Under the pieces are notes generated by a model that worked only from the letters and a program-made list of their open reading frames with translations, was not told the origin of the DNA and made no database searches. A stretch of DNA of 64,000 nucleotides. Source: Streptomyces natalensis ATCC 27448 (GTDB lineage: Bacteria > Actinomycetota > Actinomycetes > Streptomycetales > Streptomycetaceae). Below are positions 45,778 to 53,619 of the stretch, one piece after another. Made by a program: the position numbers and the translations under genes. Positions within the stretch are counted from its first letter, which is position 1. Each line of letters begins with the position of its first letter. Location of the stretch: NCBI RefSeq assembly GCF_000935125.1, contig NZ_JRKI01000017.1, forward strand, positions 203,407-267,406, given 5' to 3'.

Positions 45778-46719
45778 CTAGTGCGGCGCCCCCCGCCACC
45801 CGGCCACCGGCAGGGCGAACTTGGCCACCAGCCGGTCCGTGAAGGAGGCATGGTGCAGCCGCGCCAGGCGGACGGGCACGGCGCCGCGGCGGACTTCCAC
45901 GCGGGCGCCCGCGGGAAGTTCGACGGTGCGGCGGCCGTCGCACCACAGCACGCCGTGCGGGGTCTTGGGCTGGACCTCGACCGCCAGCACCGACCGCGGG
46001 GAGGTGACCAGCGGCTTGGCGAAGAGGGCGTGCGCGCTGATCGGCACCATCAGCAGCGCCTCGACCTCGGGCCAGACCACCGGGCCGCCCGCCGAGAAGG
46101 CGTACGCGGTCGAGCCGGTCGGGGTCGCGCAGACCACGCCGTCGCCGCCGAAGCGGGAGACGGGCCGGCCGTCGACCTCGGTGACGACCTCCAGCATCCG
46201 CTCCCGCGCGGCCTTCTCCACGGACGCCTCGTTCAGGGCCCAATCGGTGTGCACCACGGTGCCGTTGTTGCGGACGAGGACATCGAGGGTCATCCGCTCC
46301 TCGACCTCGTACGCACGGGAGACGACCCGGTCGACCACCTTGTCGAGGTCGTCGCGTTCCGCCTCCGCCAGGAAGCCGACCCGGCCGAGATTGACGCCGA
46401 GCATCGGCACCCCGGACGTCCGGGCGAAGTCCGCACCGCGCAGCAGCGTCCCGTCGCCGCCGAGGACCACCAGCAGTTCGCAGCCCTCGGCGGCGCACTG
46501 CTCGGACTCGACGCGCTGGACCGCCGCCGGCAGCGGCAGATCCGCCGCCTCCTCGGCCAGCACCCGCACCCCGATGCCGTTGCGCAGCAGCCCCTGGACG
46601 ACGAGTTCGGCGCTGCGGACGGCCGCGGGGCGGCCGGTGTGCGCGAGCAGGAAGACGGTCCGCTTCGCGGCGTCGTCTTCGTGTCGTGCGCTGCCTTCAA
46701 CTGCCTGGGTTGTGGTCAA
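45778..46719 (-). CDS. nadK: NAD kinase (313 aa)
   Basis: Signature motifs: LVVLGGDGTLLRGADFARTS (about residue 85), NLGRVGFLAEAERDD, ATPTGSTAYAFSAGGPVVWP and a C-terminal beta domain. It phosphorylates NAD+ to NADP+. The start is the TTG at 46719, overlapping the tlyA stop (TTGA) with GGAGG seven nt upstream; a longer form from 46788 would run inside tlyA. It is operonic with tlyA, as in other actinobacteria. Confidence 0.94.
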   Translation of the reverse strand: MTTTQAVEGSARHEDDAAKRTVFLLAHTGRPAAVRSAELVVQGLLRNGIGVRVLAEEAADLPLPAAVQRVESEQCAAEGCELLVVLGGDGTLLRGADFARTSGVPMLGVNLGRVGFLAEAERDDLDKVVDRVVSRAYEVEERMTLDVLVRNNGTVVHTDWALNEASVEKAARERMLEVVTEVDGRPVSRFGGDGVVCATPTGSTAYAFSAGGPVVWPEVEALLMVPISAHALFAKPLVTSPRSVLAVEVQPKTPHGVLWCDGRRTVELPAGARVEVRRGAVPVRLARLHHASFTDRLVAKFALPVAGWRGAPH

Positions 46720-47531
46720 CGAGGCCCCTCCGCCACTGCACGGTCGACGTCGGCCGGGTCGAGTGCAGGCGCCCCGGCGCGCAGCCACAGAAAGTACTCG
46801 ACATTACCGGAGGGGCCCGGCAGCGGGCTCGCGGTCACGCCACATACGCCGAGCCCCAGCTCGGCGGCGCGCGCCGCGACGCCGCGCACCGCCCCGGCCC
46901 GCAGCTCGGCGCTGCGCACCACCCCGCCGCTGCCCAGCCGTTCCTTGCCCACCTCGAACTGCGGCTTGACCATCAGGACGAGATCGGCGTCGGGGGCGGT
47001 GCAGGAGACGAGCGCGGGCAGCACCAGGCCGAGCGGAATGAAGGAGAGGTCGCCGACGACGAGGTCGACGGGGTGCGAGTCGATCTGGTCGAGCGTCAGC
47101 TCACGGACGTTGGTGCGGTCCTTGACGGTGACCCGGTCGTCGCTCTGGAGGGACCAGGCGAGCTGTCCGTAGCCGACATCGACGGCGACCACATGGCCGG
47201 CCCCGGCGCGCAGCAGGACGTCGGTGAAGCCGCCGGTGGAGGCGCCGGCGTCGAGAGCCCGGCGGCCCTTGATCCGCAGTCCCTGCGGGACAAAAGCCGC
47301 GAAGGCGCCCGCCAGCTTGTGACCGCCGCGCGAGACGTAGTCGGGGTCGCCGTCGTTCTCGCGGACGACCACGGCCGCGCTGGTCTCGACCTGGGTGGCG
47401 GGCTTGGTCGCGGTGGTCCCGCCGACGGTCACCCGTCCCGCGGCGATCAGCTGGCTCGCGTGCTCGCGCGAGCGGGCCAGCTTGCGGCGCACCAGCTCCG
47501 CGTCGAGTCGGCGTCGTGCCACTCCTGCCAC
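46716..47531 (-). CDS. tlyA: TlyA rRNA 2'-O-methyltransferase (271 aa)
   Basis: The N-terminal S4 domain (RRRLDAELVRRKLARSREHA) is followed by the FtsJ-like SAM domain with DAGASTGGFTDVLLRAGAGH, VGYGQLAWSL, DLVVGDLSFIPLGLVLPAL and LMVKPQFEVGKE. It methylates 16S and 23S rRNA, which sensitises ribosomes to capreomycin/viomycin. GTG at 47531 has AGGAG eight nt upstream and lies 4 bp after the stop of the hypothetical gene upstream. Confidence 0.94.
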   Translation of the reverse strand: MAGVARRRLDAELVRRKLARSREHASQLIAAGRVTVGGTTATKPATQVETSAAVVVRENDGDPDYVSRGGHKLAGAFAAFVPQGLRIKGRRALDAGASTGGFTDVLLRAGAGHVVAVDVGYGQLAWSLQSDDRVTVKDRTNVRELTLDQIDSHPVDLVVGDLSFIPLGLVLPALVSCTAPDADLVLMVKPQFEVGKERLGSGGVVRSAELRAGAVRGVAARAAELGLGVCGVTASPLPGPSGNVEYFLWLRAGAPALDPADVDRAVAEGPR

Positions 47532-47535
47532 CGGT

Positions 47536-47871
47536 TCAGCTCCTGTTGTCGTACGGCGTCGGGGAAGGTGAGGAAGGAGCGGGCGGCCCGGGGCGCTGGT
47601 CGAGGGCGGCCAGCGCCTCGCGCAGCCCACGGTGTACATCCTCGTACACCGGGAGATGGCCGCTGACCGGCAGGTGGTCGGCATCGGCAAGACGCCGCAG
47701 CGGGGCGTCGACGGCCGCCTGCCCGGTCGGGGTGGTGCCGACGCCGAGCGGCCGCGGTCCGGCGGGCTCGGCGGACGCGTCGGGCCCGGCGGCCTCCCCC
47801 GGCCCCGCGGGCTCCCCCGTCGCATCCCCCTCCACTGCTGCCGGCTCGGGTCCGGACATCGGCTCTTCCAT
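47536..47871 (-). CDS. Small conserved hypothetical protein upstream of tlyA (111 aa)
   Basis: An acidic, Pro/Gly/Ala-rich disordered N-terminus (residues 1-45) is followed by a compact end (GHLPVYEDVHRGLREALAAL). It is probably co-transcribed with tlyA. No motif recognised. The ATG at 47871 has TAGCGT seven nt upstream and no Shine-Dalgarno. Confidence 0.65.
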   Translation of the reverse strand: MEEPMSGPEPAAVEGDATGEPAGPGEAAGPDASAEPAGPRPLGVGTTPTGQAAVDAPLRRLADADHLPVSGHLPVYEDVHRGLREALAALDQRPGPPAPSSPSPTPYDNRS

Positions 47872-47878
47872 ACCCAAG

Positions 47879-47884
47879 ACGCTA
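47879..47884 (-). promoter_or_regulatory. -10-like hexamer, leaderless start candidate
   Basis: TAGCGT on the minus strand ends seven nt before the ATG at 47871 of the 111-aa gene that opens the tlyA operon. Confidence 0.4.
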
Positions 47885-47931
47885 CCGCGGCCGCCCGCGC
47901 CCACAGCGAACGAGCCGCCCGCGAGCTGGCG

Positions 47932-47937
47932 TATCGT
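47932..47937 (+). promoter_or_regulatory. -10-like hexamer, leaderless start candidate
   Basis: TATCGT ends eight nt before the ATG at 47946 of the SCP2 gene. With the minus-strand element at 47879 it makes a compact divergent promoter pair in 74 bp. Confidence 0.4.
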
Positions 47938-47945
47938 CGCTCACG

Positions 47946-48293
47946 ATGGCAACCCTCGACCAGTGCCGCGCCGCGCTCGACCGGCTGGCCCAGAACATGA
48001 CCACCGCGGACGGCAACATGCGCAGCGCCGCCGCCCTCGACCGCTCACTCAGCTGCCGCATCACCGACCTGGACGTGACCTTCCTCGGGCGGCTGGCCGA
48101 CGGAACCATCCGCGACGTCACCCAGGCCCCCGGCCCGCCGCCCAGCAGAGCCGAGATCCGTCTCGCCATGTCCGGCGACGATCTGGTGGCACTGGTGGAC
48201 GGCCGGCTCAACTTCGCCAGGGCCTGGGGCAGCGGCCGCGTCAGACTGGAAGCGAGTCTGCGCGATCTGCTGCGCCTGCGGACCCTGCTGTAG
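47946..48293 (+). CDS. SCP2 sterol-binding domain protein (115 aa)
   Basis: The whole protein is one SCP2-like fold: SLSCRITDLDVTFLGRLADG, then EIRLAMSGDDLVALVDGRLN and FARAWGSGRVRLEAS, typical of bacterial sterol-carrier-like domains that bind lipids or hydrophobic ligands. The ligand is unknown. Its last 53 bp overlap antisense with the ABC ATPase gene. A leaderless start is likely. Confidence 0.85.
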   Translation: MATLDQCRAALDRLAQNMTTADGNMRSAAALDRSLSCRITDLDVTFLGRLADGTIRDVTQAPGPPPSRAEIRLAMSGDDLVALVDGRLNFARAWGSGRVRLEASLRDLLRLRTLL

Positions 48294-49086
48294 CCGCTTT
48301 CCGGGACGTGCGCGCCGCCGGGACGACCAGCGGGGTCCCGGTCTGCGGATCGTCGATGATCTGGCAGGGCAGCCCGAAGACGCGCTCCACGAGCTCCGCG
48401 GTGACGATGTCGCCGGGCGCGCCCTCGGCGATCACGGCGCCGTCCTTCATGGCGATGAGATGGGTCGCGTAACGGGCGGCGTGGTTGAGGTCGTGCAGCA
48501 CCGCGACCAGGGTGCGCCCCTGTTCCTCGTGCAGTTCCGCGCACAGGTCCAGCACCTCGATCTGGTGCTGGATGTCCAGGTAGGTCGTCGGCTCGTCCAG
48601 AAGGAACAGCGGTGTCTGCTGGGCCAGCGCCATGGCGATCCAGACGCGTTGGCGCTGGCCGCCGGAGAGTTCGTCGACCGAGCGGTCGGCCAGCTGCCCG
48701 ACGCCGGTGGCCGCCATCGCCTCGCGCACGATGCGCTCGTCGTCGGCCGACCACTGCCGCAGTAGCCCCTGGTGCGGATAGCGGCCGCGGGCCACGAGGT
48801 CGGCGACCGTGATCCCGTCGGGTGCGACGGAGGTCTGCGGCAGCAGCCCGAGTGTGCGGGCGACCTTCTTGGCGGGCAGGGAGGAGATCGCGCTGCCGTC
48901 CAGCAGCACCGCTCCCGCGCTCGGCCGGAGCATCCGCGACAGGGCGCGCAGCAGCGTGGACTTGCCGCAGGCGTTCGGGCCGACGATGACCGTGAAGGAG
49001 CGGTCGGGGATGGTGACCGAGAGGTTTTCGGCGATGACCCGCTGGTCGTAGGCGAGGGTGACGTTCTCGGCCGCGAGACGGCTCAC
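48241..49086 (-). CDS. Siderophore ABC transporter ATP-binding protein (281 aa)
   Basis: Walker A GPNACGKSTLL (about residue 36), signature LSGGQRQRVWIAMALAQ (about residue 140), Walker B LFLLDEPTTYLD and an H-loop in VLHDLNHAARY match FepC/FhuC. It drives uptake of ferric siderophore with the two FecCD permeases upstream. GTG at 49086 has AGGAG seven nt upstream and overlaps the stop of a 51-codon mini-ORF. A C-terminal Ala/Arg-rich tail overlaps the SCP2 gene on the other strand. Confidence 0.92.
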   Translation of the reverse strand: MSRLAAENVTLAYDQRVIAENLSVTIPDRSFTVIVGPNACGKSTLLRALSRMLRPSAGAVLLDGSAISSLPAKKVARTLGLLPQTSVAPDGITVADLVARGRYPHQGLLRQWSADDERIVREAMAATGVGQLADRSVDELSGGQRQRVWIAMALAQQTPLFLLDEPTTYLDIQHQIEVLDLCAELHEEQGRTLVAVLHDLNHAARYATHLIAMKDGAVIAEGAPGDIVTAELVERVFGLPCQIIDDPQTGTPLVVPAARTSRKAATAGSAGAADRADSLPV

Positions 49087-49238
49087 TTCGTGGCTCCTGG
49101 GTTGTGGTGGTCACTGCGGTGGTCCGGTACGGAGCTGCGGTCCGGTACGGAGCTGCGGTCCGGTACGGACGTCCGGCGCCCGCGGTCCGGAAGCGCCGTC
49201 GTGAGCGCCGTCATAAGCGCCCTCGTACGCGCCCTCAT
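49083..49238 (-). CDS. Repeat-built mini-ORF between permease and ATPase (51 aa)
   Basis: ATG at 49238 overlaps the permease stop (ATGA), and its stop overlaps the ATPase start (GTGA), so one 52-codon frame bridges the gap exactly. The frame is made from four 12-bp units (49191-49238) and about 2.7 copies of an 18-bp unit (49121-49169); both periods are multiples of three, so frame is kept. The product begins MRARTRALMTALTTALPDRG and continues with SVPDRS repeats: basic, Ser/Asp-rich, no family. The ribosome binding site is weak, so translation would be by coupling. It may be a real peptide or only a translated spacer. Confidence 0.5.
   Translation of the reverse strand: MRARTRALMTALTTALPDRGRRTSVPDRSSVPDRSSVPDHRSDHHNPGATK
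49121..49169 (-). repeat. 18-bp tandem repeat, about 2.7 copies
   Basis: GGTCCGGTACGGAGCTGC occurs twice exactly, then 13 bp of a third copy, within the mini-ORF upstream of the ABC ATPase gene. Confidence 0.95.
49191..49238 (-). repeat. 12-bp imperfect tandem repeat, four copies
   Basis: AAGCGCCGTCGT, GAGCGCCGTCAT, AAGCGCCCTCGT and ACGCGCCCTCAT tile without gaps and end exactly at the ATG of the mini-ORF. Confidence 0.9.
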
Positions 49239-50302
49239 ATCCGCCCCGCCCGTCGCTCCGTCGCCATCAGCCACAGCAGATAGCCGCCGCCGAGGACGCC
49301 GGTGAGCACGCCCACCGGCAGCTGGTCGGCGCCGAAGACGCGCTGCGAGGACCAGTCCGCGGCGACCAGCAGGGCGGCACCCATCAGGGCGGCGGGCAGC
49401 AGATTGGGGCCGGGGGCGCGGGTCAGGCGCCGGGCGAGCTGGGGGGCGGTCAGGGCCACGAAGGCGATGGGCCCGGCAGCGGCGGTGGCGGCGGCGACGA
49501 GCAGGACCGCCGCCAGCAGGACCACCACCCGCACCCGGTCCACCCGTACCCCGAGCGCATAGGCGGCGTCGTCGCCCATCTCCAGCATCCGCAGCGGGCG
49601 TCCGTAGCACAGCAGCAGCGGGAGGAGGACGGCGCAGAGGGCGGCCAGGGGCCAGACCTGGTCCCAGTCCCGGCCGTTGAGGGAGCCGTTCATCCAGGTG
49701 GTGGCCCGGGTCGCCTCGACGATGTTCGCCTTGGTCAGGAGGTAGAGCACGAGGGCGTAGAGCATGGCGCTCGCCCCGATGCCGACGAGGACGAAGCGGT
49801 AGCCCTGGATGCCGCGCTTCCAGGCCAGCAGGAAGATGGCCAGGCCGGTGACCACGGCGCCGACGGCGGAGCCGGCCGCGACCGCGACGGTCCCGCCCTG
49901 GAAGAAGACGATGACGACCAGCGCGCCGACCGACGAGCCCTGGGCGAAGCCCAGCACATCGGGGCTGCCGAGCGGATTGCGCGAGACGGTCTGGAAGGCC
50001 GCCCCGGAGATCCCGAAGGCCGCGCCGACCAGCAGTCCCACCAGGACGCGCGGCAGCCGCAGGTCCTGCACGATGAAGGTCTGTCCGGCATCGCCCCCGC
50101 CGGTGAGGGTGGCGATGACCTCGGCGGGCGTCATCGGGTAGTCGCCGGAGCCGATCAGGGCGACCGCGGCGGCCAGCGCGAGAACCGCCAGCAGCAGGCA
50201 GGCACCCACGACCCGCAGATCCAGCCGCAGCGAGAGCCCGCCGCCGGTCCGTACGGTCCGCGTCCTGCGGGCGGCCTTCGCCGGTTTCAGCGTTGCGTTC
50301 AC
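49235..50302 (-). CDS. FecCD-family siderophore permease (355 aa)
   Basis: About ten spans; LRLPRVLVGLLVGAAFGISG is the family motif, followed by SRNPLGSPDVLGFAQGSSVG and the EAA-like GPIAFVALTAPQLARRL near the C-terminus. It is the second of two permease subunits for ferric-siderophore import. GTG at 50302 overlaps the stop of the first permease by GTGA. Its stop overlaps the 51-codon mini-ORF. Confidence 0.93.
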   Translation of the reverse strand: MNATLKPAKAARRTRTVRTGGGLSLRLDLRVVGACLLLAVLALAAAVALIGSGDYPMTPAEVIATLTGGGDAGQTFIVQDLRLPRVLVGLLVGAAFGISGAAFQTVSRNPLGSPDVLGFAQGSSVGALVVIVFFQGGTVAVAAGSAVGAVVTGLAIFLLAWKRGIQGYRFVLVGIGASAMLYALVLYLLTKANIVEATRATTWMNGSLNGRDWDQVWPLAALCAVLLPLLLCYGRPLRMLEMGDDAAYALGVRVDRVRVVVLLAAVLLVAAATAAAGPIAFVALTAPQLARRLTRAPGPNLLPAALMGAALLVAADWSSQRVFGADQLPVGVLTGVLGGGYLLWLMATERRAGRI

Positions 50303-51360
50303 AGCTGGGCCATCCTCCGACGCCGTACGAGGTAGATGAAGACCGGTCCGCCGATGACGGCGGTGACGATGCCGGCCTGGAGTTCGCCGGGCCGGGCCAC
50401 CACCCGGCCCAGGACGTCCGCGCCGAGCAGCAGCACCGGCGAGAGCACCGCGGAGTACGGCAGGATCCAGCGCATATCGGGCCCGGTGAGGGCGCGTACG
50501 GCATGCGGGACCATCAGGCCGACGTAGACGATCGGGCCGCAGACCGCGGTGGCGCCGCCGCACAGCAGGGTGATGGCGAGCATGGCCAGGACGCGGGTGC
50601 GCAGCAGCCCGGTGCCCAGGGCGCGCGCCTGGTCGTCGCCGAGGGCGAGGGCGTTCAGCGGCCGGGCGAGCAGCAGCGCGAGGAGGGCGCCCACGGCGAG
50701 GAACGGCGCGATCCGGATGACGTTCGGCATGGTGGCGGTGGCCAGCGAACCGACCGTCCAGAAGCGCATTTTGTCCAGCGCCGCGTTGTCCAGGAGGTTG
50801 ACCGCGTTGAGGTAGCCGGTGAGGACGGCGGTGAGGGCGGTGCCGGCCAGGGCGAGCCGTACGGGCGTGGCGCCGCGGGTGCCGCCGAGGACGTAGACGG
50901 CGACGTTGACGACCGCGGCGCCGAGGAAGGCGAACCACACATAGCCGGTCAGCGAGGTGACGCCGAAGAAGCTGATGGCGGTGACGACCGCGGCCGAGGC
51001 ACCGGCGTTGATGCCGAGAACTCCGGGGTCGGCGAGGGGGTTTCGGGTCAGCGCCTGCATGACCGTACCGGCCAGGCCCAGGGCGGCGCCGACGAGGACG
51101 CCCAGCAGGGTGCGCGGCAGCCGTACATCGCGGATGACGACATCGGTGTCGGAGCCGGAGTAGTGGAAGAGCCCGTGCCAGACCTGGTCGAGGGGGATCT
51201 GTTTGGCGCCGACCACGATGCCGAGCACGGTGACGGCGGCCAGCAGGACCACGGAGGCGGCCAGCCCCACGGAGCGCGTGAGCCGTCGGCGCCGTGGCGC
51301 CCCTGGGGGCGGGGCCGTTGTCGCTTCGGGGGGTGCCTCGGGGGGGCTGTCAACCAACAC
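50299..51360 (-). CDS. FecCD-family siderophore permease (353 aa)
   Basis: A Pro-rich cytoplasmic leader of about 28 residues precedes ten spans, with VRLPRTLLGVLVGAALGLAG, TRNPLADPGVLGINAGASAA and GPIVYVGLMVPHAVRAL. It is the first gene of the permease-permease-ATPase operon. The GTG at 51360 lies seven nt after TAACCT, and that hexamer is inside the iron box (51366-51384), so iron repression would block the -10 directly. It is divergent from the binding-protein gene. Confidence 0.93.
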   Translation of the reverse strand: MLVDSPPEAPPEATTAPPPGAPRRRRLTRSVGLAASVVLLAAVTVLGIVVGAKQIPLDQVWHGLFHYSGSDTDVVIRDVRLPRTLLGVLVGAALGLAGTVMQALTRNPLADPGVLGINAGASAAVVTAISFFGVTSLTGYVWFAFLGAAVVNVAVYVLGGTRGATPVRLALAGTALTAVLTGYLNAVNLLDNAALDKMRFWTVGSLATATMPNVIRIAPFLAVGALLALLLARPLNALALGDDQARALGTGLLRTRVLAMLAITLLCGGATAVCGPIVYVGLMVPHAVRALTGPDMRWILPYSAVLSPVLLLGADVLGRVVARPGELQAGIVTAVIGGPVFIYLVRRRRMAQL

Positions 51361-51365
51361 GACAG

Positions 51366-51384
51366 TTAGGTTAGCCTACCCTCA
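51366..51384. promoter_or_regulatory. Iron box (DmdR/IdeR type) between the divergent siderophore-uptake genes
   Basis: TTAGGTTAGCCTACCCTCA matches 17 of 19 positions of the DmdR/IdeR consensus TWAGGTWAGSCTWACCTWA. It can repress both the permease operon (-) and the binding-protein gene (+) in iron-replete cells. The permease -10-like TAACCT overlaps it. Confidence 0.88.
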
Positions 51385-51510
51385 TATCCACCCGTTCCGA
51401 GGGGCCCGCCGCATCGCCTCGGCCGCACCGCCTTGACGGCCCGGCCGTACAAGACCGCCGCACCGGCCCGTCGCCACAACCCGTCGCACCCAGAGAGAAG
51501 CGCACCCACC

Positions 51511-52539
51511 ATGAGCACTCCCCGAAGCATCGCCCCCTCCCGCCGCGGCATCCTGGCCGCGGGCGGCGCCGTCGGCATCGGCGCCCTGCTCGCCGCCTGC
51601 GGTGGCGGCAAGGGTCCGGGCGGCGCCAACGGCGGTGGCAAGGGCGGCCCGTGGTCCTTCACCGACGACCGCGGGACGAAGGTCTCCCTGGGAAGCACAC
51701 CGCAGCGCATCGTCGCCTTCACCGGAACGGCCGCCGCACTGCACGACTTCGGCATCGACGACCGGATCGTCGGCGTCTTCGGCCCGACCCGGCTGGGGAA
51801 CGGCAAGCCCGATCCGCAGGCCGGCGACCTGGACATCGACAAGGTCACCATCCTCGGCAACGCCTACAACCAGTTCAACGTCGAGAAGTACGCGGCGCTG
51901 CGCCCCGATCTGCTGGTCACCAACATGTACGAGCCGGGCGCCCTGTGGTTCGTGCCCGACGACAGCAAGGACAAGATCACGCATCTGGCCAAGTCCGTCG
52001 CGATCACCTCCTCCCGCGTCCCGCTCGTCAAGATCATCGAACGGTACGCGGACCTGGCGCGGTCGCTCGGCGCCGATATGAAGGCCAAGAAGGTCACCGA
52101 TGCCAAGGCCCGGTTCGAAAAGGCCGCGGCGGCGCTGCGCAAGGCCGCGAAGTCCCACCCCGTCAAGGTGCTGGCCTGCTCCGGCAGCGCCGATCTCTTC
52201 TACGCCTCCAACCCCGGCATCAACGCCGACCTGAAGTACTTCAAGTCCCTCGGCGTCGACCTCATCGTCCCCGACCACCTGGACAAGGGCGGCTACTTCG
52301 AGAGCCTGAGCTGGGAGAACGCCGACAAGTACAAGGCGGACGTCCTGCTGCTGGACAACCGGACGGCCACCCTCCAGCCCAAGGACCTGGCCGCCAAGCC
52401 CTCCTGGACCAAGCTCCCCGCCGTCAAGGCCGGCCAGATCACGCCCTGGTCGAGCGAGCCGCGCTTCTCCTACGCGGGCGCGGCGCCGCTGCTCGAATCG
52501 CTGACCCGGGCCATCGAGAGCGCCAAGAAGGTCGGCTGA
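51511..52539 (+). CDS. Ferric-siderophore binding lipoprotein (342 aa)
   Basis: The N-terminus SRRGILAAGGAVGIGALLAAC carries a twin-arginine-like SRR and a lipobox LLAAC with lipid-modified Cys30. The mature part is a class III helical-backbone binding protein: TDDRGTKVSLGSTPQRIVAF, RPDLLVTNMY and PAVKAGQITPWSSEPRF. It delivers a siderophore, plausibly desferrioxamine, to the divergent FecCD transporter; the ligand is inferred. There is an iron box 130 bp upstream. The ATG at 51511 has a weak AGAGAAG. Confidence 0.9.
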   Translation: MSTPRSIAPSRRGILAAGGAVGIGALLAACGGGKGPGGANGGGKGGPWSFTDDRGTKVSLGSTPQRIVAFTGTAAALHDFGIDDRIVGVFGPTRLGNGKPDPQAGDLDIDKVTILGNAYNQFNVEKYAALRPDLLVTNMYEPGALWFVPDDSKDKITHLAKSVAITSSRVPLVKIIERYADLARSLGADMKAKKVTDAKARFEKAAAALRKAAKSHPVKVLACSGSADLFYASNPGINADLKYFKSLGVDLIVPDHLDKGGYFESLSWENADKYKADVLLLDNRTATLQPKDLAAKPSWTKLPAVKAGQITPWSSEPRFSYAGAAPLLESLTRAIESAKKVG

Positions 52540-52650
52540 CAGCCGTAGCCGACACCCGTACCGGAACCCGGAACTGACACACCGTCACGGAAAGCGTCAC
52601 CGCACACCCCACGGAACACGCCGCCGCACACGTCACGGAAGGTCCCCCAC

Positions 52651-53523
52651 ATGACCACGACCGCCGCCCCCGCCACCGCCCCCTTCCGCTTCTTCGACGT
52701 CCATGTCACGGGCGTCAGGCGGCTGAGTCCGTCCATGGTCCGGATCACCTTCGGCGGCGAACGGCTGGACGAGCTGGCCTCCGGCGGCCGCGACCAGCGT
52801 TTCAAGCTGTTCCTGCCGCAGCCGCACCAGGACCGGCCGGTCTTCACCGACACCTCGGAGGGCTGGTACGCCACCTGGCGCGCCCAGGACCCGGCCGAGC
52901 GCCCGCTGATGCGCTCGTACACCATCAGCGAACAGCGCCCCGGCACCGGGGAGTTCGCCGTCGACTTCGCGCTGCACGGTGCCGGGCACGGCGCGGCCGG
53001 TGGCGGTCCGGCCGCCCGCTGGGCCGCCGGCGCCCGGGTCGGCGACCGGCTGACCGTGCTCGCCCCGGTCGTCGAGGACAACGGCGGCGTCGACTTCCGT
53101 CCGCCGCCCGGCACCGACTGGATCCTGCTCACCGGCGACGAGACCGCGCTGCCCGCCATCGCGGGCATCCTGGCCTGGCTCTCCCCCGGCACCCGCGCCC
53201 GGGTCTGGATCGAGACCGCCCATGCGGACGACCGGCGGCCGCTGCCGACGTTCGCCGACGCCGAGGTCACCTGGCTCGTGCGCAACGCCCCCGGCCAACT
53301 GCCGGACGCGGTACGCGCCGCGGAGCTGCCGGAGGGCACCCCGTACGCCTGGATCGCCGGTGAGGCCGGGACCGTACGGGAGGTGCGCCGGCATCTGGTC
53401 CGCGAACGCGGCTTCGACCGCCGGGCCGTGAAATTCACCGGCTACTGGCGGCGCGGCGCCTCCGAGGAGGAGCTGCTCGCGGAGCTGACGGCGGGCACGG
53501 CTCCGGCGGCCGAAGAGGACTGA
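52651..53523 (+). CDS. Siderophore-interacting protein, flavin reductase type (290 aa)
   Basis: The N-terminal FAD-binding barrel has LMRSYTISEQRPGTGEFAVD (the RxYT motif), VVEDNGGVDFRPPPGT and DWILLTGDETALPAIAGIL. The C-terminal NAD(P)H-type domain (SIP family) has PYAWIAGEAGTVREVRRHL. It releases iron from the imported siderophore by reduction. It lies 111 bp after the binding-protein gene and is probably co-regulated. A desF-like role is plausible, but in this window it is 3 kb from desA. Confidence 0.9.
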   Translation: MTTTAAPATAPFRFFDVHVTGVRRLSPSMVRITFGGERLDELASGGRDQRFKLFLPQPHQDRPVFTDTSEGWYATWRAQDPAERPLMRSYTISEQRPGTGEFAVDFALHGAGHGAAGGGPAARWAAGARVGDRLTVLAPVVEDNGGVDFRPPPGTDWILLTGDETALPAIAGILAWLSPGTRARVWIETAHADDRRPLPTFADAEVTWLVRNAPGQLPDAVRAAELPEGTPYAWIAGEAGTVREVRRHLVRERGFDRRAVKFTGYWRRGASEEELLAELTAGTAPAAEED

Positions 53524-53576
53524 GCGGCGGCGGACATGGGGCCGGGCCCCCGCACAGGGGGCCGCCCCGCCCTCAC

Positions 53577-53617
53577 GCCGGGCCCCGGCCCCGCGGTATG
53601 CGGGAACCGGGCCCGGC
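53577..53617. terminator. GC hairpin between convergent SIP and HAD genes
   Basis: GCCGGGCCC (53577-53585) pairs with GGGCCCGGC (53609-53617), with a second small hairpin inside the loop. Confidence 0.5.
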
Positions 53618-53619
53618 CC

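Noticed and set aside
49083..50504. 473-codon minus-strand frame as one protein
   Set aside because: Most of it is a shadow of the FecCD permease in another frame; only the last 51 codons after the permease stop merit attention.
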